A stretch of 64,000 nt of DNA from Anaerocolumna sp047777345 (GTDB lineage: Bacteria > Bacillota > Clostridia > Lachnospirales > Lachnospiraceae). The notes under the pieces were generated by a model. The model searched no databases. It was not told where the DNA came from and was given only the letters and a program-made list of their open reading frames with translations. The DNA lies in the NCBI GenBank assembly GCA_047777345.1, contig JBKEEJ010000015.1:1-64000 (forward strand). The letters run 5' to 3'. Below are positions 25,815 through 35,268 of this stretch, piece by piece (positions within the stretch are counted from its first letter, which is position 1; the number at the start of each line of letters is the position of its first letter). Position numbers and translations under genes: made by a program.

Positions 25815-26642
25815 GTGGGAAAAATAAAGCAGAACAGTTCAAAGTTAGTACCTGTCTTTCTGATTACAGTCAGTATTTTATTTTTGTTTCTTATGTTGGT
25901 TATGCCTTTGATTGTGGTAATAGCGGAAGCTTTCCGCAACGGAATAAAAGTTTATAAAAAGGCGGTGTTTGATACTTATACCATAAAAGCTCTGGTTTTA
26001 ACCCTTAAAGCTACGGCTGCGGCTGTTTGTGTCAATACCATATTTGGCCTGTTTGCGGCCTGGACTGTTACCAAATACCATTTTCGAAAAAAGGAATTTA
26101 TTATTACGTTAATTGATATTCCCTTTGCCATATCACCAATTATAGCCGGCTTAATTTTTATTCTTACCTTTGGCCGTATCGGCTGGGCTCATAATATTTT
26201 AACAGCTCTGGATTTAAAAATAGTTTTTGCGGTACCTGGTGTTATTATAGGTACCATATTTGTAACTTTCCCCTTTATTTCCAGAGAGATTATACCCTTA
26301 CTGAATGCCCAGGGAAGGGACCAGGAAGAAGCCGCTGCCATAATGGGAGCCTCAGCCTTTCAGATTTTTCGAAAAATTACCTTTCCCCAGATAAAGTGGG
26401 CATTTCTCTACGGGGTTGTTTTATGTACCGCCAGGGCAATGGGAGAGTTTGGAGCGGTATCCGTATTATCGGGACACTTAAGAGGCAAGACGATAACGCT
26501 GCCCTTACAGGTTGAAATTCTTTTTAGTGAATTTAATTTTACCGCTGCCTTTGCCGTATCCTCCATACTGGTAATCTTGGCCGTAATTTTATTAGTCATC
26601 AGAAATATTCTGGAATATAAAATGAAAAAGGCGGTGCCCTGA
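25815..26642 (+). CDS. cysW: sulfate ABC transporter permease CysW
   Basis: Second permease subunit, about 275 residues with six hydrophobic helices. The coupling loop reads EEAAAIMGASAFQIFRKITF, and DIPFAISPIIAGLIFIL matches CysW proteins. GTG 25815 has AAAGGAG at 7-nt spacing; the TTG at 25809 is too close. It starts 14 bp after cysT and its stop TGA abuts the ATG of cysA, so the genes are translationally linked. Confidence 0.93.
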   Translation: MGKIKQNSSKLVPVFLITVSILFLFLMLVMPLIVVIAEAFRNGIKVYKKAVFDTYTIKALVLTLKATAAAVCVNTIFGLFAAWTVTKYHFRKKEFIITLIDIPFAISPIIAGLIFILTFGRIGWAHNILTALDLKIVFAVPGVIIGTIFVTFPFISREIIPLLNAQGRDQEEAAAIMGASAFQIFRKITFPQIKWAFLYGVVLCTARAMGEFGAVSVLSGHLRGKTITLPLQVEILFSEFNFTAAFAVSSILVILAVILLVIRNILEYKMKKAVP

Positions 26643-27704
26643 ATGCATGTGGAATTAAAAAACATCAACAAATCCTTTGGAAATTTTAAAGCTTCCGACA
26701 ATGTCAGTTTTGCAATCGAAAAAGGAAAACTTATCGCTTTACTTGGCCCCAGCGGAAGCGGCAAAACTACTATACTTCGTATGATTGCAGGCCTTGAGTA
26801 CCCGGACAGCGGGGATATTTATATCGGCGGTATCCGGGTAAATGACCTGCCGGCCAGCCAAAGAGGAATTGGCTTTGTATTCCAGAATTACGCATTATTC
26901 CGTTATATGACGGTATGGGAAAATATAGCCTTTGGTCTGGAAGTAAAAAAAATAAGCAAAAAAGAATGTAAGGAAAGGGTAGAGGAGCTGCTTACCTTAA
27001 TTGGTCTGAAAGAACTGGGAAACCGGTATCCCCATCAGCTTTCCGGCGGGCAAAAGCAAAGAGTTGCGTTTGCAAGGGCCTTGGCACCCAGGCCTCAGTT
27101 ACTACTGTTGGATGAACCTTTTGCCGCCATTGATGCGAAAGTAAGGAAAGAATTAAGAATGTGGCTAAAGGAGACCATTAATAAGGTAGGAATAACCAGT
27201 ATTTTTGTTACCCATGATCAGGATGAGGCCATTGAAGTAGCCGATGAAATCATAATAACCAACCATGGTAAGGTGGAGCAAAAAGGTTCGCCATTAGAAA
27301 TTTATCGCAATCCCAAAAGTCTTTTTGTGGCAAAGTTTGTAGGCCGGTCTTTTGTGCTGGATAATTACGGAAAGCTTATCGGTTTTGAAGAAGTTTATCC
27401 TTACAAAAAAGCCGTAATACGTCCGGAATTTGTTAAAGTAACCAGAAAAGACGAGCCTTCTTTATATCCTAATTCCGTTGAAAAAGGCATTGTGGAAGAA
27501 GTTTCTTTTCGTGGCAGTTACTCTGAAATTAAGCTAAGAGTAAAGGATTACCTTTTTGCTGCAACCAGGTCCTTAGAGGAAATGCCTCTAAAAAAGGGAG
27601 AAGAGGTAAATGTGTTAATCTATCGGTTGCTTGTCTTTAGAGAAGGCGGAGGAATGGTTTTGGAAAACAAGGCTTTGGAAGATAAAAATCCGGTATATAT
27701 CTAG
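26643..27704 (+). CDS. cysA: sulfate ABC transporter ATP-binding protein CysA
   Basis: Cytoplasmic ATPase of 353 residues. Walker A (GPSGSGKTT), Q-loop (VFQNYALF), signature (LSGGQKQR), Walker B (LLLLDEPF) and the H-loop (FVTHDQDEA) are all present in order. A C-terminal TOBE-type domain of ~110 residues follows. It drives the CysTW channel. It directly follows cysW; no spacing exists for a separate promoter. Confidence 0.94.
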   Translation: MHVELKNINKSFGNFKASDNVSFAIEKGKLIALLGPSGSGKTTILRMIAGLEYPDSGDIYIGGIRVNDLPASQRGIGFVFQNYALFRYMTVWENIAFGLEVKKISKKECKERVEELLTLIGLKELGNRYPHQLSGGQKQRVAFARALAPRPQLLLLDEPFAAIDAKVRKELRMWLKETINKVGITSIFVTHDQDEAIEVADEIIITNHGKVEQKGSPLEIYRNPKSLFVAKFVGRSFVLDNYGKLIGFEEVYPYKKAVIRPEFVKVTRKDEPSLYPNSVEKGIVEEVSFRGSYSEIKLRVKDYLFAATRSLEEMPLKKGEEVNVLIYRLLVFREGGGMVLENKALEDKNPVYI

Positions 27705-27782
27705 ATAAGGAACGGTCAAATTTGTGATTATTGGAAATTTCCACTGAATTTATTTATGTAAAATCCATTGACGGAGGGGCTT

Positions 27783-29513
27783 ATGAAGAAAAGATTAAGG
27801 CATAGACAATGGGAAACAGATATTCTGATTATCGGAGGCGGAACGGCCGGATGTTTTGCGGCTCTTACGGTCAGGGAACACTCTGAGGCATCTCTTATTA
27901 TAGCGGAAAAAGCTCATATTAAGAGAAGCGGATGCCTGGCTGCCGGCGTCAATGCACTGAATGCCTACATTGTAAAGGGAAAGAGACCGGAAGATTACGT
28001 CGATTATGCTAAGCAGGATGCGGAAGGAATTGTAAGAGAAGATTTGCTTTTAACCATGGCACAGGGCTTAAACCGGGTTGCAAAAAAGCTGGAGGATTTG
28101 GGCCTTGTGATTTTAAAAGATGAACATGGGGAATATGTGGCAAGGGGAGACCGAAATATTAAAATCAACGGCGAGAATATTAAGCCAATTCTTGCGGAGG
28201 CTGTAGAAAAATTAGACCATGTTACCGTGTTAAACCGGGTTAATATTACGGATTTTATCGTAATAGACAATAAAATCTTTGGTGCCGTAGGTTTTAGCAT
28301 TGAAGAAGAAGTTTTCTATGATATCCGGGCCAAAAAAGTAATTTGTGCCACCGGCGGGGCAGCCGGGCTATACAGGCCTAATAATCCCGGTTTTTCCAAG
28401 CACAAGATGTGGTATCCGCCCTTTAACACCGGTGCCGGATATGCCATGGGAATATTGGCAGGAGCAGAGATGACCACTTTGGAAATGCGGTTTATTGCCT
28501 TAAGGTGTAAGGATACCATAGCTCCTACCGGAACCATTGCCCAGGGAGTGGGAGCTAAGCAAATCAATTCTTTGGGAGAAATTTATGAAACGAAGTACGG
28601 GATTACTACCTCCCAACGGGTCTATGGTACGGTAAGGGAAAATCTTAAAGGAAAAGGGCCTTGCTATTTAAAAACGGAAGGCATTACGCCAAAACAGGAT
28701 GAAGAATTATTAAAAGCATATCTTAACATGGCTCCCAGTCAGACTTTAAAGTGGATGGAAACCGGTAAAAATCCAAGCCGGCAAAATGTGGAAATCGAAG
28801 GAACCGAACCCTACATAGTGGGAGGACACACGGCCAGCGGCTACTGGGTCGATACAAAAAGGCGAACAACCATAAAAGGCCTTTATGCGGCAGGAGATGT
28901 GGCAGGAGGATGTCCCCAGAAATACGTAACCGGTGCTTTGGTGGAAGGAGAAATTGCGGCTCTTACTGCCCTTGAAGATTTAAAGAAGGATGAATCGGAA
29001 CAAAAAAAGGGGAAAGAAAATGCATTAAGGGAGAAATCTGAAGGGACAGTGAATGGACGAAGGGAGGATTCGGACAGAAATGTGGATGCATTAAGCGTGA
29101 TTTCAGAATATAGGAATGAATATGCGAAAAAAATAGAAGAAATGGTGGAAGAAAAGCGCCGGGAAATGGAGGTCATTCTAAATTGTGAGAATCCTGTTTT
29201 TTCCATTGAAGAATTAGAAGAGGCCATGCAAAAGGTAATGGATACTTATGCCGGAGGTATTTCCAGTCACTATCAGTACAACGAAAAGCAGCTTGCCATA
29301 GCAGATGAAAAAATTGGATGTCTTATGTCTTTAAGCAGACAAGTCCGGGCAGAAGATATGCACGAGTTAATGTTTGCCTATGAGCTGAAAGAAAGGCTTG
29401 TTTTAGCCAAGTCCCTGATTGCGCATCTAAGGGCCAGAAAGGAAACCAGGTGGCACAGTTTTGCAGAGAATTTAGATTATCCGGAAAAAAGGACGAATGG
29501 CTTAAGTATGTGA
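27783..29513 (+). CDS. aprA: adenylylsulfate (APS) reductase alpha subunit, frameshifted near 3' end
   Basis: FAD enzyme that reduces APS to sulfite and AMP. The Rossmann motif IIGGGTAGCFAAL opens the protein; later motifs include SGCLAAGVNALNAY, GDVAGGCPQKYVTGAL and GGISSHYQYNE. Here it is assimilatory, placed between the sulfate transporter and ATP sulfurylase genes. The visible frame ends in a run of residues unlike the family after DYPEK. Adding one A to the A6 run at 29485-29490 extends it in frame (DEWLKYVNSRLVDGKIKIIY...) to TAA 29603-29605, overlapping aprB by 26 bp. So the last ~35 residues are lost by a real or artefactual single-base deletion. ATG 27783 follows GGAGGGG. Confidence 0.88.
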   Translation: MKKRLRHRQWETDILIIGGGTAGCFAALTVREHSEASLIIAEKAHIKRSGCLAAGVNALNAYIVKGKRPEDYVDYAKQDAEGIVREDLLLTMAQGLNRVAKKLEDLGLVILKDEHGEYVARGDRNIKINGENIKPILAEAVEKLDHVTVLNRVNITDFIVIDNKIFGAVGFSIEEEVFYDIRAKKVICATGGAAGLYRPNNPGFSKHKMWYPPFNTGAGYAMGILAGAEMTTLEMRFIALRCKDTIAPTGTIAQGVGAKQINSLGEIYETKYGITTSQRVYGTVRENLKGKGPCYLKTEGITPKQDEELLKAYLNMAPSQTLKWMETGKNPSRQNVEIEGTEPYIVGGHTASGYWVDTKRRTTIKGLYAAGDVAGGCPQKYVTGALVEGEIAALTALEDLKKDESEQKKGKENALREKSEGTVNGRREDSDRNVDALSVISEYRNEYAKKIEEMVEEKRREMEVILNCENPVFSIEELEEAMQKVMDTYAGGISSHYQYNEKQLAIADEKIGCLMSLSRQVRAEDMHELMFAYELKERLVLAKSLIAHLRARKETRWHSFAENLDYPEKRTNGLSM

Positions 29514-29579
29514 ACTCCAGACTGGTAGACGGCAAAATAAAAATTATTTACAGAGATTTGGTAGAACGGGAGGAAGTTT

Positions 29580-29894
29580 ATGAGCATAACCATAAATCGG
29601 AATAAATGTACCGGCTGTAAACAGTGTCTCCTGGTATGTCCAGGAAGCCTGATTAAGCTTGACGAAGATAAAAAAGCTTTTATCAAATATCCGAAAGACT
29701 GCTGGGGATGCACTTCCTGCCTAAAAGAGTGCCCATTCGGTGCCATTTCCTTTTATCTGGGCGCGGATATAGGGGGAATGGGCAGTAAACTTGTTGCCAA
29801 GATGGCAGGAGACGTCATCCGCTGGGAGGTCCATAAGGTCAATGGTGAAACTACTGTAATTTATGTTAACCGGAAAGATTCCAACCAATATTAA
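29580..29894 (+). CDS. aprB: APS reductase beta subunit (2x[4Fe-4S] ferredoxin)
   Basis: Electron-transfer partner of AprA, 104 residues. Two cluster motifs are seen: CTGCKQCLLVCPGSL near residue 11 and CWGCTSCLKECPFGAI near residue 41, as in AprB. The ~40-residue tail is shorter than in dissimilatory AprB, in keeping with the assimilatory clostridial type. CGGGAGG precedes the ATG. Its start lies inside the restored aprA frame. Confidence 0.92.
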   Translation: MSITINRNKCTGCKQCLLVCPGSLIKLDEDKKAFIKYPKDCWGCTSCLKECPFGAISFYLGADIGGMGSKLVAKMAGDVIRWEVHKVNGETTVIYVNRKDSNQY

Positions 29895-29994
29895 AATTAG
29901 TTCAGTATGAAACATATGTTTTCATTAATGTATCTTGAAATAAATGACAATTGTTTTGGGTTATCAGGAAAAAAATCGAAATGAGGGAATGGAA

Positions 29995-30894
29995 ATGAGT
30001 GACCTGACACATCTTGATGAGTTAGAAGCGGAGGCAATTTATTGCATAAGGGAAGTTGCGGCAGAATGTGAAAAACCGGTAATGCTGTATTCCATCGGCA
30101 AAGACAGTTCGGTAATGCTCCACCTTGCCATGAAAGCGTTTTATCCGGAAAAACCCCCTTTTCCTTTTTTGCATATCGATACGACATGGAAGTTTAAAGA
30201 AATGATTGAATTTCGGGACCGAAAGGCCAAAGAGCTTGGCATTGAAATGATCGTTTACACCAATGAAGAAGGCATTAAGCAGGGAATTAATCCTTTTGAC
30301 CATGGTTCCGCTTATACGGATATTATGAAAACCCAGGCATTAAAGCAGGCTTTAAAAAAATACGGTTTTACCGCCGCTTTTGGTGGCGGCAGAAGGGATG
30401 AGGAAAAATCCAGGGCAAAGGAAAGAATTTTTTCCTTTCGTAACGAAGCCCAGGCCTGGGACCCGAAAAACCAGCGGCCGGAAATGTGGAAATTGTATAA
30501 CACGAAAATTAAAAAAGGGGAAAGCATACGGGTATTTCCTTTGTCCAATTGGACGGAAAAAGATATCTGGCAGTATATTAAACGGGAAAACATTGAGATT
30601 GTATCCCTTTATTATGCCAAGAAGCGGCCGGTGGTCTACCGTGACGGCAATATTATAATGGTAGATGATGATCGTTTCCGACTGCTTCCCGGTGAAGAAA
30701 TTCAGTATAAGATGGTAAGATTCCGGACCCTTGGGTGTTACCCCCTGACCGGCGGATTTCAGTCTCAGGCAACCACCTTGGATGAAATTATTAGGGAAAC
30801 CCTAAGTGCCATGACTTCTGAGAGAACCAGCCGGGTCATTGACAAGGAGGAAGCAGGCAGTATGGAAAGACGAAAGAGGGAGGGGTATTTCTAA
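29995..30894 (+). CDS. cysD: sulfate adenylyltransferase subunit 2
   Basis: ATP sulfurylase catalytic subunit, 299 residues, which makes APS from sulfate and ATP. The PP-loop appears as YSIGKDSSVMLHL near residue 34, and the family motifs FPFLHIDTTWKFKEMIEFRD, FGGGRRDEEKSRAKER and VYRDGNIIMVDDDR are clear. ATG 29995 fits the TGAGGGA site; the open frame further upstream (29944) has no ribosome site. The stop TAA directly abuts the ATG of cysN. Confidence 0.94.
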   Translation: MSDLTHLDELEAEAIYCIREVAAECEKPVMLYSIGKDSSVMLHLAMKAFYPEKPPFPFLHIDTTWKFKEMIEFRDRKAKELGIEMIVYTNEEGIKQGINPFDHGSAYTDIMKTQALKQALKKYGFTAAFGGGRRDEEKSRAKERIFSFRNEAQAWDPKNQRPEMWKLYNTKIKKGESIRVFPLSNWTEKDIWQYIKRENIEIVSLYYAKKRPVVYRDGNIIMVDDDRFRLLPGEEIQYKMVRFRTLGCYPLTGGFQSQATTLDEIIRETLSAMTSERTSRVIDKEEAGSMERRKREGYF

Positions 30895-32589
30895 ATGAAG
30901 CTGCTTAAGTTTATTACCTGCGGAAGTGTAGATGACGGAAAATCCACCCTTATCGGGCATATATTGTATGATTCCAAGCTGCTTTATGCCGACCAGGAAA
31001 AGGCATTTATGCTGGATTCCAAAGCAGGAAGCAGAGACGGGGCCATTGATTATTCTCTTTTGCTGGACGGACTTATGGCTGAAAGAGAACAGGGAATTAC
31101 CATTGACGTGGCATATCGCTATTTTACCACAGATAAACGAAGTTTTATTGTTGCGGATACCCCGGGTCATGAGGAATACACCAGGAATATGGCGGTGGGA
31201 GCTTCTTTTGCAGATCTGGCCATTATTTTGGTAGACGCAACGAAAGGTGTTCTGCTTCAGACAAAAAGACATGCCAGAATCTGTTCCTTTATGGGCATCC
31301 GGCATTTTGTATTTGCCGTAAACAAAATGGATCTTGTTGGTTACAGTAAAGACCGGTTTGACGCAATTACAGCTCAGATTAATGAACTGGTTAAAGACCT
31401 TTCCCTTGAAAATGTAAAAATAATTCCCATATCTGCTACGGAAGGGGATAATTTAACGAAAAACTCTGAGAATATTCCCTGGTACCGGAAAGAGCCCCTT
31501 CTTACATATCTTGAAAATGTGGACACTATAGATTCAAGGGAAGAAGGTTTTTATATGCCGGTTCAAAGAGTCTGTCGTCCAAATCACACCTTTCGGGGCT
31601 TTCAGGGACAAATAGAAGCCGGTTTTATACAGGAAGGTGACGAAATCACCGTTTTACCCGGAAATGAAAAGGCTGTGGTAAAACGTATTTTTGTTACAGA
31701 TAAGGAAAGTAAAACGGGAATGAAAGGCCAGCCGGTTACCATTCAGTTAGACAGGGAGGTAGATGTATCAAGAGGGTGTGTTTTAACAAAAGGTGCCAGC
31801 TTTACCACTTGCAAATACCTGACGGCTACCATACTCTGGATGGATGATGGAGATCTTATGCCGGGTAAGGAATATTTTGTGAAAATTGGAACCAAATTAG
31901 TTCCCGGTGTGGTTACTAAGATTCACTGTAAAATCGACATTAATTCCGGAGAGCAGGAAGTCTCCCGGAAACTTACCAAAAATGAAATTGGAGTTTGCGA
32001 TATTGCACTTACAGAAAACATTGTTGCAGACCGGTTTAAGGCACATAAAACCTTAGGGGAACTTATTTTAATTGACCGTATTACCAATATGACTTCTGCC
32101 TGCGGAGTTGTTGAGAATTTAGATTTTTATGAAAGGGAATCTTCTGATGCGACTTTTGTCTATGGGGATATTAAGGCCAGAGGTGACATATTTGAAGAAT
32201 TTTATTATAATTTAGAAAGCCTTACTATCTTAAAACAAAAGCCGGGACATAAAGTTTATACCGTAGGGGATGAAATTCCGGTTAAGGGGGAAAGTTACAA
32301 GTATCCTGAAAGTTTTGACATTCTTGCTCTTCGTGACCATGCGGTGATTCAAGTAAGAAACAAAAAAATTGAAGCCATTCAAACCCTGGATGATTACCGG
32401 TTCAACGGTTTTCCACTGATTAATGGAAGAGGGTTTTCCATACGGGTAAACAGCGCTAAAGAAGTAAAGGAGTTTTTACGGGAGTATAAAAACGCAAAGG
32501 AGAGCAATGAACTGGAATTTACGAAAAAGTGGATCGTATTTGACACTTACAGAAGCATTGCGTTTAACAGCAATTTCTGGATGATTTAA
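30895..32589 (+). CDS. cysN: sulfate adenylyltransferase subunit 1 (GTPase) with extra C-terminal domain
   Basis: EF-Tu-like GTPase that couples GTP hydrolysis to APS formation by CysD. G-motifs: GSVDDGKST near residue 11, DTPGHEEYTRNM near 87 and NKMDLVGY near 142; beta-barrel domains follow to about residue 420. The protein has 564 residues, some 90 more than enterobacterial CysN. The extra C-terminal part (around YRFNGFPLINGRGFSIRVN to the end FNSNFWMI) has no P-loop, so it is not a fused APS kinase. That fits the pathway here, since AprAB uses APS directly and needs no PAPS. Last gene of the operon. Confidence 0.93.
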   Translation: MKLLKFITCGSVDDGKSTLIGHILYDSKLLYADQEKAFMLDSKAGSRDGAIDYSLLLDGLMAEREQGITIDVAYRYFTTDKRSFIVADTPGHEEYTRNMAVGASFADLAIILVDATKGVLLQTKRHARICSFMGIRHFVFAVNKMDLVGYSKDRFDAITAQINELVKDLSLENVKIIPISATEGDNLTKNSENIPWYRKEPLLTYLENVDTIDSREEGFYMPVQRVCRPNHTFRGFQGQIEAGFIQEGDEITVLPGNEKAVVKRIFVTDKESKTGMKGQPVTIQLDREVDVSRGCVLTKGASFTTCKYLTATILWMDDGDLMPGKEYFVKIGTKLVPGVVTKIHCKIDINSGEQEVSRKLTKNEIGVCDIALTENIVADRFKAHKTLGELILIDRITNMTSACGVVENLDFYERESSDATFVYGDIKARGDIFEEFYYNLESLTILKQKPGHKVYTVGDEIPVKGESYKYPESFDILALRDHAVIQVRNKKIEAIQTLDDYRFNGFPLINGRGFSIRVNSAKEVKEFLREYKNAKESNELEFTKKWIVFDTYRSIAFNSNFWMI

Positions 32590-32680
32590 TATGGGAATTC
32601 ATGCTATAATATGCCAAAAGGCAAAAATAGTCGAGAAATTCTTTTAAGATATATGTAGTATACATATAGGTGATGAGCAA

Positions 32681-33565
32681 ATGAAGGATCAAATACTGGC
32701 CGTTCAGCGTATGCAGGATTACATCGAAGAACATCTTTATGAAGAGATTACACTTGCGGATTTGGCAAGAGTATCCTTATTCTCACCCTGGTATGCAAGG
32801 CGGTTATTTATTCAGTGGACCAATTATACTCCTACAGATTATATTCGAAGGCTGCGGCTTAGCAAATCAGCCCTTCGGTTACGGGATGAAAACTGCCGTA
32901 TTATTGATGTGGCCCTGGATATGGGATTTGGCAGCGTGGACGGATATCAAAGGGCCTTTTACCGTGAATTTGGCTGTAATCCCAAGCAATATGCGCTTAA
33001 CCCGGTTCCAATTTGCTTGTTCAATCCTTATAAAGTCAAATCCATATATCTTAAAAGGAGTAAGGAATCAATGGAAAAGGTAAAGCATGTATTTGTACAG
33101 GTAATCGAAAAACCTGCCCGCAAGGTTATTTTAAAACGTGGTATCAAGGCAACCGATTATTTTGCCTATTGTGAAGAAGTAGGCTGTGATGTGTGGAGTT
33201 TGCTTCTTAGCATAAAATCCATTATAAATGAACCGGTTTGCCTGTGGCTTCCGGAAAAGTACCGCAAACCCGGCACAAGCCAATACGTGCAGGGTGTGGA
33301 AGTACCTTTGGATTATAATGGGGTTATTCCTGATGGCTTTGATGTCATTGAATTACCTGCGGCAAAATATCTGATGTTTCAGGGTGAGCCCTTTGCGGAA
33401 GAAGATTATGGTTTAGCTATCGAAGAATTATGGGAAGCTATCAAAAAATATAATCCTGAGGTTATCGGGTATACTTGGGATTCGGATAATCCCCGGATTC
33501 AGTTAGAACCTGTCGGTTCAAGAGGATACATGGAGTATCTTCCGGTTAAGCCATTGATAAATTAA
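32681..33565 (+). CDS. AraC-family regulator with GyrI-like effector domain
   Basis: Protein of 294 residues. Residues ~8-105 form an AraC double HTH (LADLARVSLFSPWYARRLF; IIDVALDMGFGSVDGYQRAF). Residues ~135-290 form a GyrI/SOUL-type binding domain, as in Rob/SoxS-like and multidrug-sensing regulators (PAAKYLMFQGEPF; YTWDSDNPRIQLEPVG). The start follows AGGTGATG. It stands alone, 92 bp after cysN; whether it senses a drug or a metabolite is unknown, and there is no adjacent efflux gene. Confidence 0.9.
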   Translation: MKDQILAVQRMQDYIEEHLYEEITLADLARVSLFSPWYARRLFIQWTNYTPTDYIRRLRLSKSALRLRDENCRIIDVALDMGFGSVDGYQRAFYREFGCNPKQYALNPVPICLFNPYKVKSIYLKRSKESMEKVKHVFVQVIEKPARKVILKRGIKATDYFAYCEEVGCDVWSLLLSIKSIINEPVCLWLPEKYRKPGTSQYVQGVEVPLDYNGVIPDGFDVIELPAAKYLMFQGEPFAEEDYGLAIEELWEAIKKYNPEVIGYTWDSDNPRIQLEPVGSRGYMEYLPVKPLIN

Positions 33566-33634
33566 CTGAGTATAAACTAGAAAAGGGCACAAAATTAAAA
33601 TACGCCAGGCTGGCAGGTTTGCCGTTTCATAATT

Positions 33635-33693
33635 GGCTCTAAATCTTTGGGTATGATTTATTTAAATCCTGCCTATCTGCTGGATTTAGAGCC
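33635..33693. terminator. hairpin after the AraC/GyrI gene
   Basis: ggctctaaatc (33635-33645) pairs perfectly with gatttagagcc (33683-33693). There is no clear T-tail, so it may be a weak terminator or an RNA-stability element. Confidence 0.5.
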
Positions 33694-33718
33694 TTAATAT
33701 CAAAAGTTAAAAAATAGT

Positions 33719-33838
33719 TTAATCGGCGGCATCTCTTAGTATAATGGCATATACTGTTTCTGCCTTGGGAAGATCCGTTTCCTGCAGTACTCCGTTATAA
33801 TAGACGGACACCTTGTCACCGATATGAAAATGAGTCAT
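33719..33838 (-). pseudogene. C-terminal remnant of an unrelated protein on the minus strand
   Basis: The minus strand reads HFHIGDKVSVYYNGVLQET, followed by DLPKAETVYAIILRDAAD and a stop. This is typical of the last beta-barrel strands of small secreted proteins whose C-terminus says GDKV-YYNG (DUF3221-like; recalled, not searched). The rest of the gene is missing because the sequence switches at about 33831 into the oxidoreductase gene on the opposite strand. This marks a deletion or rearrangement joint. Confidence 0.5.
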
Positions 33839-34918
33839 GCTGTCCTGGCTGTGGGCCTTCAAAGCGGCGGTAAGCTTAACATAGAAGGAGAAAACAGCGA
33901 AGGAGTAATGGCCGGTATTGAATTTTTGCGCAAAGTAAATCTTTCCGGTGAAAAAAATCTTTCCGGTAAAATTGTAGTTATCGGAGGCGGCAACATTGCC
34001 TGTGATGTGGCCCGGACCGCTGTCCGCTGCAACGCCGAAAGTGTTCATATGTACTGCCTGGAAAGTTACGATGAAATGCCTTGCGGAGAGGAAGACCGTA
34101 CCGAATGTGAAAAAGACGGCATTACCATTCATGCCGGCTGGGGGCCGTTCCTAATTCAGTCAAAGAATGGCAAAGTTACCGGCATTACTTTTAAGAAATG
34201 CCTGTCGGTAAGGAATCCGGAAGGATTATTTGCTCCTGTTTATGATGAGACCGTTACTGAAACAGCGGAATGTGATATGGTTCTTTACTGCATTGGCCAG
34301 AAGGCAGATTTGGGAGATTTACTTTCCGGTACCAACGTGGAATTTAATCCCAATGGTACCATTAAGGCTGACCCTGTAACCTACCAGACTTCCGAGCCGG
34401 ATATTTTTGTTGGTGGTGATATTTATACGGGTCAAAAATTTGTCATTGATGCAATCGCTGCCGGAAAAGAAGGAGCCGTATCCCTTCACCGGTTTGTTCA
34501 GCCCAACACCAGCTTAACAATTGGTCGTAATCGCAGGAAGTTTATTGAGTTAGATAAGCAGAATATACAAATAGATATGGATAACTTTGATCAGACGCCA
34601 AGACAGCCTGTTGGCTACAATGAAGCTTTGGCAAGGACTTTTAAAGATGACCGGATTCCTTTTACCAAAGAGCAGGTTAAGAAAGAAACGGCCCGTTGCC
34701 TTGAATGCGGCGCATCGGTTGTTGATCCCAATAAGTGTATTGGATGTGGAATTTGCACTACCAAATGTGCTTTTGATGCGATTCATCTTCACCGTGATTT
34801 ACCGGAGTGCAGCACCATGGTACGGGCAGAAGATAAGATGAAAGTCATTCTGCCCTATATGATTAAGCGTGCCGTTAAGATTAAGTTCTCCAGAAAGAAA
34901 GGCAAACAAAATGCATGA
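33824..34918 (+). pseudogene. 5'-truncated NAD(P)/FAD oxidoreductase with C-terminal ferredoxin motif
   Basis: The frame begins in mid-domain: AVLAVGLQSGGKLNIEGEN is the segment that follows the FAD-binding half in GltD-like enzymes. Then come an NAD(P) Rossmann motif (IVVIGGGNIACDVAR), the GDIYTGQKFVIDAIAAGKE FAD/C-terminal motif, and a Cys cluster (CLECG...CIGCGICTTKC). The missing N-terminus should hold the first FAD motif GxGxxG, about 250 residues or more. No ribosome site precedes ATG 33824. The 3' end is intact and overlaps hypA by 8 bp, showing they were one operon. The protein as encoded cannot bind FAD normally. Confidence 0.75.
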
Positions 34919-35255
34919 ACTGGGAATTGTCTTTCATGTTATCAAAACGACAGAGCGTATCGGTAAAGAAAATAAGGTCCAAAAAATTTCTGCGGTAACA
35001 TTGGAGCTGGGAGAAGTATCCGGTGTGATACAAAAGGAACTTGCCGACTGCTGGAACTGGGCGGTGAAGAACAATGATCTGATGAGGGAAGCTACATTAA
35101 ACATTGAAACCATACCGGCTGTTACCTATTGCGAAAACTGTAAGGGTACATATAAGACGGTGCAGTATGGCCGCACCTGTCCTTTGTGCGGCAGTGAAAA
35201 AACCTATTTGGTACAGGGAAATGAAATCATTATAAAAGAAATCGAGGCCTGTTAA
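34911..35255 (+). CDS. hypA: hydrogenase/nickel maturation protein HypA
   Basis: Nickel chaperone of 114 residues. It begins with the conserved MHELG, whose N-terminal Met-His binds nickel, and has the zinc site CENC...CPLCGS. ATG 34911 is chosen because the nickel site must be at the N-terminus; a longer frame exists but lacks sense. It overlaps the truncated oxidoreductase by 8 bp and precedes hypB by 13 bp. No NiFe hydrogenase or other nickel enzyme is in the window. Confidence 0.93.
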   Translation: MHELGIVFHVIKTTERIGKENKVQKISAVTLELGEVSGVIQKELADCWNWAVKNNDLMREATLNIETIPAVTYCENCKGTYKTVQYGRTCPLCGSEKTYLVQGNEIIIKEIEAC

Positions 35256-35268
35256 GGAAGGAATTATT

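Noticed and set aside
33719..34132. Minus-strand frame of 137 residues over the oxidoreductase
   Set aside because: Only its last ~39 residues look like protein; the rest is antisense to the well-supported oxidoreductase frame.
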